Assembly (NCBI RefSeq): GCF_000234665.1
Contig: NC_018313.1
Span: 472,377 to 536,376 of the forward strand
Length of the DNA stretch: 64,000 bases
Origin: Leishmania mexicana MHOM/GT/2001/U1103
Lineage: Eukaryota; Euglenozoa; Kinetoplastea; Trypanosomatida; Trypanosomatidae
Direction of reading: 5' to 3'
Shown: one piece after another, positions 61,401 to 64,000 of the stretch
Position numbering within the stretch: the stretch's first letter is position 1
How the letters are laid out: each line of letters opens with the position of its first letter
The notes under the pieces: model-generated
Database searches by the model: none
What the model was told of the DNA's origin: nothing
The model's input: the letters and a program-made list of their open reading frames with translations, nothing else
Program-made: the position numbers and the translations under genes

Positions 61401-63414
61401 GCAGATCCTGCAGCACATCATCCACCTTGACACTGAACTTGTTTGCCTCACTGTCGATGCACCTCCACACGAGCTTGTGCCACTCGCCATCCATCAAGTT
61501 CTGCCGCTCGGTACCGCGGAGTAGCGCAGAGCAGCAGGCCCCGAACGCGTCTACAACGTAGAAGGTCGTGTGCAGCTCGTGGTAGCGCAGCCGCTCCTTT
61601 GTAATGACCGGTTCCGAGTTAAGCACGATGCCGAACTCTTGCATTTGGAAGTTCCTATCCGTCACACCCAAGAGCGTCATCATGCGCGACGAGACGTCGG
61701 TGCGGAAGCACAACTCGATTCGCCAGTTGTGCATGAGCGGGCCAAAAAGCGGCAGCGTTCCGACGTTCATGACTAGGCTGCCGTCAAACGACGGAGCGCT
61801 GCGCGGTGACGGCTCCTCCACAGCGCGCAGGTTCAACAGTGTCTCGTGATGGTCAGCAGGAATCGTGCGCGTCACTTCCTGGAGCGTCCCGTTCTCGACG
61901 GCAAAGAGCGGCCACCGGACAATGGGGTGCGAAGGAAAGACGCCTGACCAGAACCGCAGCTCTGCAATGACCCCACGAAACACCAAGGATGGCGCGTTCA
62001 CCTCGTCAAGGTAACCGCCCACGAAGAGGCGATGCGACCACGGGTTGAAGGCGATGGGGTGCTCTTGCTGAATGAGCTGAATGTCAATGGACCGCCCGTC
62101 CACCTCGCACGACAACTGTCCTTCCTCTAAACTGTGAACGCGCAGCATCAAATGGTGGAACTTGGTGCCGTCGGTAAGGTCTGTCTTCGCCACAGATGCC
62201 ACCGCCTCCAGTACACGGTTGGCAGAGTCGCGAATGATGACTCGGATGGAGTCTGGCATGTCCTCGTACCAGTTGAGGCTCAGCTGAAACAGCTGGCCGA
62301 CGTCGTCGCGCTGACCTTCCATGATCTGTATCAGCACTCGTTTGCCGTCACCCGGCTTTAAGTCCGTGCGAACCCAAAAGTCGAGTGCCAACTCGCGAAT
62401 CACCTCCTCGAAGTTGGGAATTCCCGGCAGCGCCATCACGGACGACACGCCGTCGAAGGTGTAGAGAGTGATCCTGTCGCCCCAGCCGTTTCCGCGAATG
62501 GGCTCGCAGTCGTCGTCCGACTCCTGATCCCGCAGATCGGACAGCAGCCTTGTAGTGTTGCGGCGCTGCAACTGATTGAAGAGGGCAGTATGGCTGCGTG
62601 CGTTCTTGACCGCCATCAGTGAGGCAGCCATAGATGCCCGCGTAGGGCGATTCGCCGGGGGAGACGCCGCGAACGCCTGCGGCATCAGTAAAGACGAGTC
62701 AATGTGAGGCGGCTTCAGGAGGTCATTGTGAGCGGCTGAGATGAGCCCGTAGCGGTTCGCTGCCGCTGCCTGCCTGTCGGCGGGGTGCACGTAGTGGTAT
62801 TCCTGTCGCAACTTGGCGATCTTCCTACGCAGTTCCTTTGACAGTTTCACGCTGCCCCCACCCTGTCTCGCGATGTCGCGCTCGTGCACCTTTGTTCCAC
62901 GTGCCTCCGTCGCATCCACCTCGCCCGCGTTCACGTTCATCTGCAGAAGTCGCTGCATCTGCTTCTCCTTCGCGATTTCATCGGCGGCCACTTGCATTCC
63001 GTACTCCGCTGACGATCGGACTGCCTGGAGAAAGGCGATCAGGATGGGCTCGAGATGCGCCTCGGCGTGGACGCCTCGGTGGACAAGAGTGATGTTCTCT
63101 CTTCGCTGAACACACTGCATGATGTCCTCAAACACCCACTGCAGCGCCGTCAACTCTTGCTCATCGCCTCCATCCACAACACCATCCAAAGGGGTAGCAA
63201 AGAAGCGCGGCGCTAGAGGATACTGGGCAACTCGAAGCTGCGACTCGATCTCTTCTGCGGAAGGCTGCGCACCCTTTCGAGCCTCGTAGATAACGGCGAT
63301 GCGATTCTCAAAGGTCGACCACGTATAAGGCTCCTCATCCTTTGTCTCCACCCTCCGGCTCCCCTTGCCTCCATCCTTGCGAGCCGGCTTCTCAACACAA
63401 AAGAAAAGAACCAT
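58486..63414 (-). CDS. Large multidomain protein: two LamG-like folds, IQ motif, caspase-like pseudo-domain
   Basis: The 1642-residue frame is uninterrupted from the ATG at 63414. Residues about 311-490 and 541-730 each look like a concanavalin/LamG-type beta-sandwich (for example LALDFWVRTD with LFVGGYLDEVNAP, and WRIELCFRTD with EWHKLVWRCIDSE). An IQ motif follows at about 1027-1045 (ALLIQRNWRGCLGKREAARR), implying calmodulin or centrin binding. Residues about 1075-1145 resemble the start of a caspase/metacaspase p20 (LCALLITLYN ... FIYVSGYGG). The His of SGHG is Tyr, and the later D-C/A-C-x-S-G position reads VDLQPV, so catalysis is unlikely. A Lys-rich coiled insert (about 1195-1285) splits this domain. 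The remainder is helical. A cytoskeletal or flagellar scaffold is a reasonable guess, not shown. Confidence 0.8.
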   Translation of the reverse strand: MVLFFCVEKPARKDGGKGSRRVETKDEEPYTWSTFENRIAVIYEARKGAQPSAEEIESQLRVAQYPLAPRFFATPLDGVVDGGDEQELTALQWVFEDIMQCVQRRENITLVHRGVHAEAHLEPILIAFLQAVRSSAEYGMQVAADEIAKEKQMQRLLQMNVNAGEVDATEARGTKVHERDIARQGGGSVKLSKELRRKIAKLRQEYHYVHPADRQAAAANRYGLISAAHNDLLKPPHIDSSLLMPQAFAASPPANRPTRASMAASLMAVKNARSHTALFNQLQRRNTTRLLSDLRDQESDDDCEPIRGNGWGDRITLYTFDGVSSVMALPGIPNFEEVIRELALDFWVRTDLKPGDGKRVLIQIMEGQRDDVGQLFQLSLNWYEDMPDSIRVIIRDSANRVLEAVASVAKTDLTDGTKFHHLMLRVHSLEEGQLSCEVDGRSIDIQLIQQEHPIAFNPWSHRLFVGGYLDEVNAPSLVFRGVIAELRFWSGVFPSHPIVRWPLFAVENGTLQEVTRTIPADHHETLLNLRAVEEPSPRSAPSFDGSLVMNVGTLPLFGPLMHNWRIELCFRTDVSSRMMTLLGVTDRNFQMQEFGIVLNSEPVITKERLRYHELHTTFYVVDAFGACCSALLRGTERQNLMDGEWHKLVWRCIDSEANKFSVKVDDVLQDLLFVSREGPTRFVSYDNWIAVGGHNVRNWKIQRPFTGQIDHFYLSLRGYPYVTLEMNEGPGAYVLQDRSHHHNHGLLINSATNVVRRNDVVWTPGPADKSEDLDHDALPEMRIFKSNNVSVAAVVFTCTFDEESTAHETLYDVLSGKFHELERTPHILAEHTQALWRSWYGLPAECYHAFDSVTRLEESINTVLRATAPRGHLLITVRIGDCLASVLHIREPELPADAVYDCNMLRWHYPYMVEGMRGRRELMLNRMIEGAESVLLSDTLKPYVTAKLGPLNSGPRSVLSDDIIRSLQNSGRPWFLPAVLHAHLLNAEFGSTLHLIQRVRPHMSAKEAAAVSLFNKKLFDGVRENAALLIQRNWRGCLGKREAARRSEQRSLNDRKVEEIRAVRMNAAVKTKGSLCALLITLYNPRCPGVPAIDGDTGPLEEALRKQGYEVTTLEDPDMATMLRAVSQIDTTKSNFIYVSGYGGALSLRQPPIFGFESLAVSIEEQAQRATLEGDESGAFRQLMAQMEAEKAMVPVKKRKKKAKKTSAPARPKKKTAEEAELEQRQFESALRSHCQQKEQEELCARDNLVGEWETVNQSLSRELRRAIAVTREYEERYRAKGPEGDAQNYVYSCESQMIEPFATTVVDVEDVIRAALHRQAPPPGLQCVVAVDLQPVTPYACGMACLASSTGNTFRVPYRLQQRELLSLILVKAFNGQLPTVPATFKYSILSGGIETAANERDWKSFASYVVGKLQRYCSPERCRALRDELDRHVPFVAELVPVRDIVMDAEARDRRRRERDTQKVNAQVTFGVGSAKVQSDMFSLFRDFLEGVTVSDLAFANTICILLAHQNKGIDGIQIEDVTDALEKCRPSACTLTIEVRVTAGGVEVQFKVSDAGERLLLSQWLNALSMRSLTWQFRQRPLFGAARLEVDYIEHLYDAKISCSARRYRQLCKQFDAVPVPKPYVRFVRTRVLKSPKQK

Positions 63415-64000
63415 AGCCTGCCCGTCGCACTCTCTGTGGCCAAAGAAGGATGACGGAACCCAAACGGAGGAAGATAAAGTTGCCTGTCAGTGTAAAGAAG
63501 CTGGAAGCACCGAGCTGCCGGAGTGAGCACGGCTCGAAGCCAGGACGCCACACATGCGCCGCACTAAACAAGAGGTCGCTTGTGGTGTTCTGAGCCGCCC
63601 CAGAACATATATATGTGGAGAACGCTCCTAACGGTTTCGAGGAGCATTGTGTTGAAGCGTGTGGGTGTGTGTGTTTTCACAAAACACAAACCAAGGAAGA
63701 AGATGGCAGAGGCCGAGGAGTGGGGCAAGAGAGTAAAACAAAGAGTTGGATCGACGCACAGGCCTTCCCTAGCATGACACCCGGAGCAGCAAACATGAAG
63801 GAGAGCAGAGGGAAAACCCATCACTTATGGCTCGGGGCCGACGGCACAGCTGTCGCGTTCAGTTTCGGCACACAAAATCTCTCTCTTCTCTTCTGCTGCC
63901 CTTCGTTTCCGTGCGTTACTTACACGCTGATATAGAGGGTCAAACGAACTTGAGCTCATCACATAGTCGCCAAAGAAGAAAAAACAGACGCTAAGGGCAG
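63415..64000. other. 5' flank of the 1642-residue gene; no further gene seen
   Basis: C/T-rich stretches and an AG (about 63434 on the minus strand) precede the ATG at 63414. Short open frames here look spurious and no partial gene is visible at the right edge. Confidence 0.5.

Noticed and set aside
60409..61524. Open plus-strand frame of 371 codons
   Set aside because: It is the antisense shadow of the 1642-residue gene, a common effect in GC-rich coding DNA, and it has no family resemblance.

Overview
The window looks like a chromosome segment of a kinetoplastid, almost certainly Leishmania. It is GC-rich, its genes have no introns, and every supported protein-coding gene lies on the minus strand, as expected for one long polycistronic directional gene cluster. 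Most reading frames begin shortly downstream of a pyrimidine-rich tract plus AG (read on the minus strand), the signature of spliced-leader trans-splicing. J-base binding protein 1 (JBP1), a paraflagellar rod family protein and a trypanosomatid histone H2B place it firmly in Trypanosomatidae. From memory, JBP1 and a solitary H2B both map to chromosome 9 in L. major, so this is probably the equivalent chromosome; species and subgenus cannot be fixed from the sequence.

In transcription order (high to low coordinate) the cluster reads: a 1642-residue LamG/IQ/caspase-like protein (63414-58486); a small basic protein; two cytochrome b5-like frames, the second without an ATG; JBP1; three consecutive small rhodanese-domain proteins; a mitochondrial-type J protein; a degenerate membrane-protein relic; COQ4; a small coiled-coil protein; a SET-domain methyltransferase; a J-domain protein with a Cys-rich tail; a GH47-like membrane protein; an F-box-like polytopic membrane protein; an unrecognised 580-residue protein; a coiled-coil protein; a 100-N assembly gap; a heavily frameshifted gene relic; a two-helix membrane protein; histone H2B; a type I membrane protein; a paraflagellar rod protein; a protein with three SUMO-interaction-like motifs; two tandem PPPDE (DeSI-type) peptidases; a kelch protein; a double zinc-ribbon protein; and the start of a mitochondrial carrier that runs off the left edge.

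Three copies of one roughly 310-440 bp repeat, best explained as SIDER2-type degenerate retroposons, sit in 3'UTR/intergenic DNA at about 15.7, 20.7 and 29.2 kb. Copies 1 and 3 are direct repeats; copy 2 is inverted and truncated at its presumed 5' end. A separate 50-bp inverted duplication abuts the gap, and a 19-bp perfect inverted repeat brackets it.

The genes do not form a single pathway. The most informative groups are the PPPDE pair beside a SIM-rich protein (possible SUMO/ubiquitin link), the rhodanese trio in which one member has lost its catalytic Cys, and several apparent pseudoenzymes or decaying genes (caspase-like, GH47-like, start-less cytochrome b5, two frameshifted relics). 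Start codons were chosen by requiring ATG; several longer frames begin only at GTG/TTG and were shortened.
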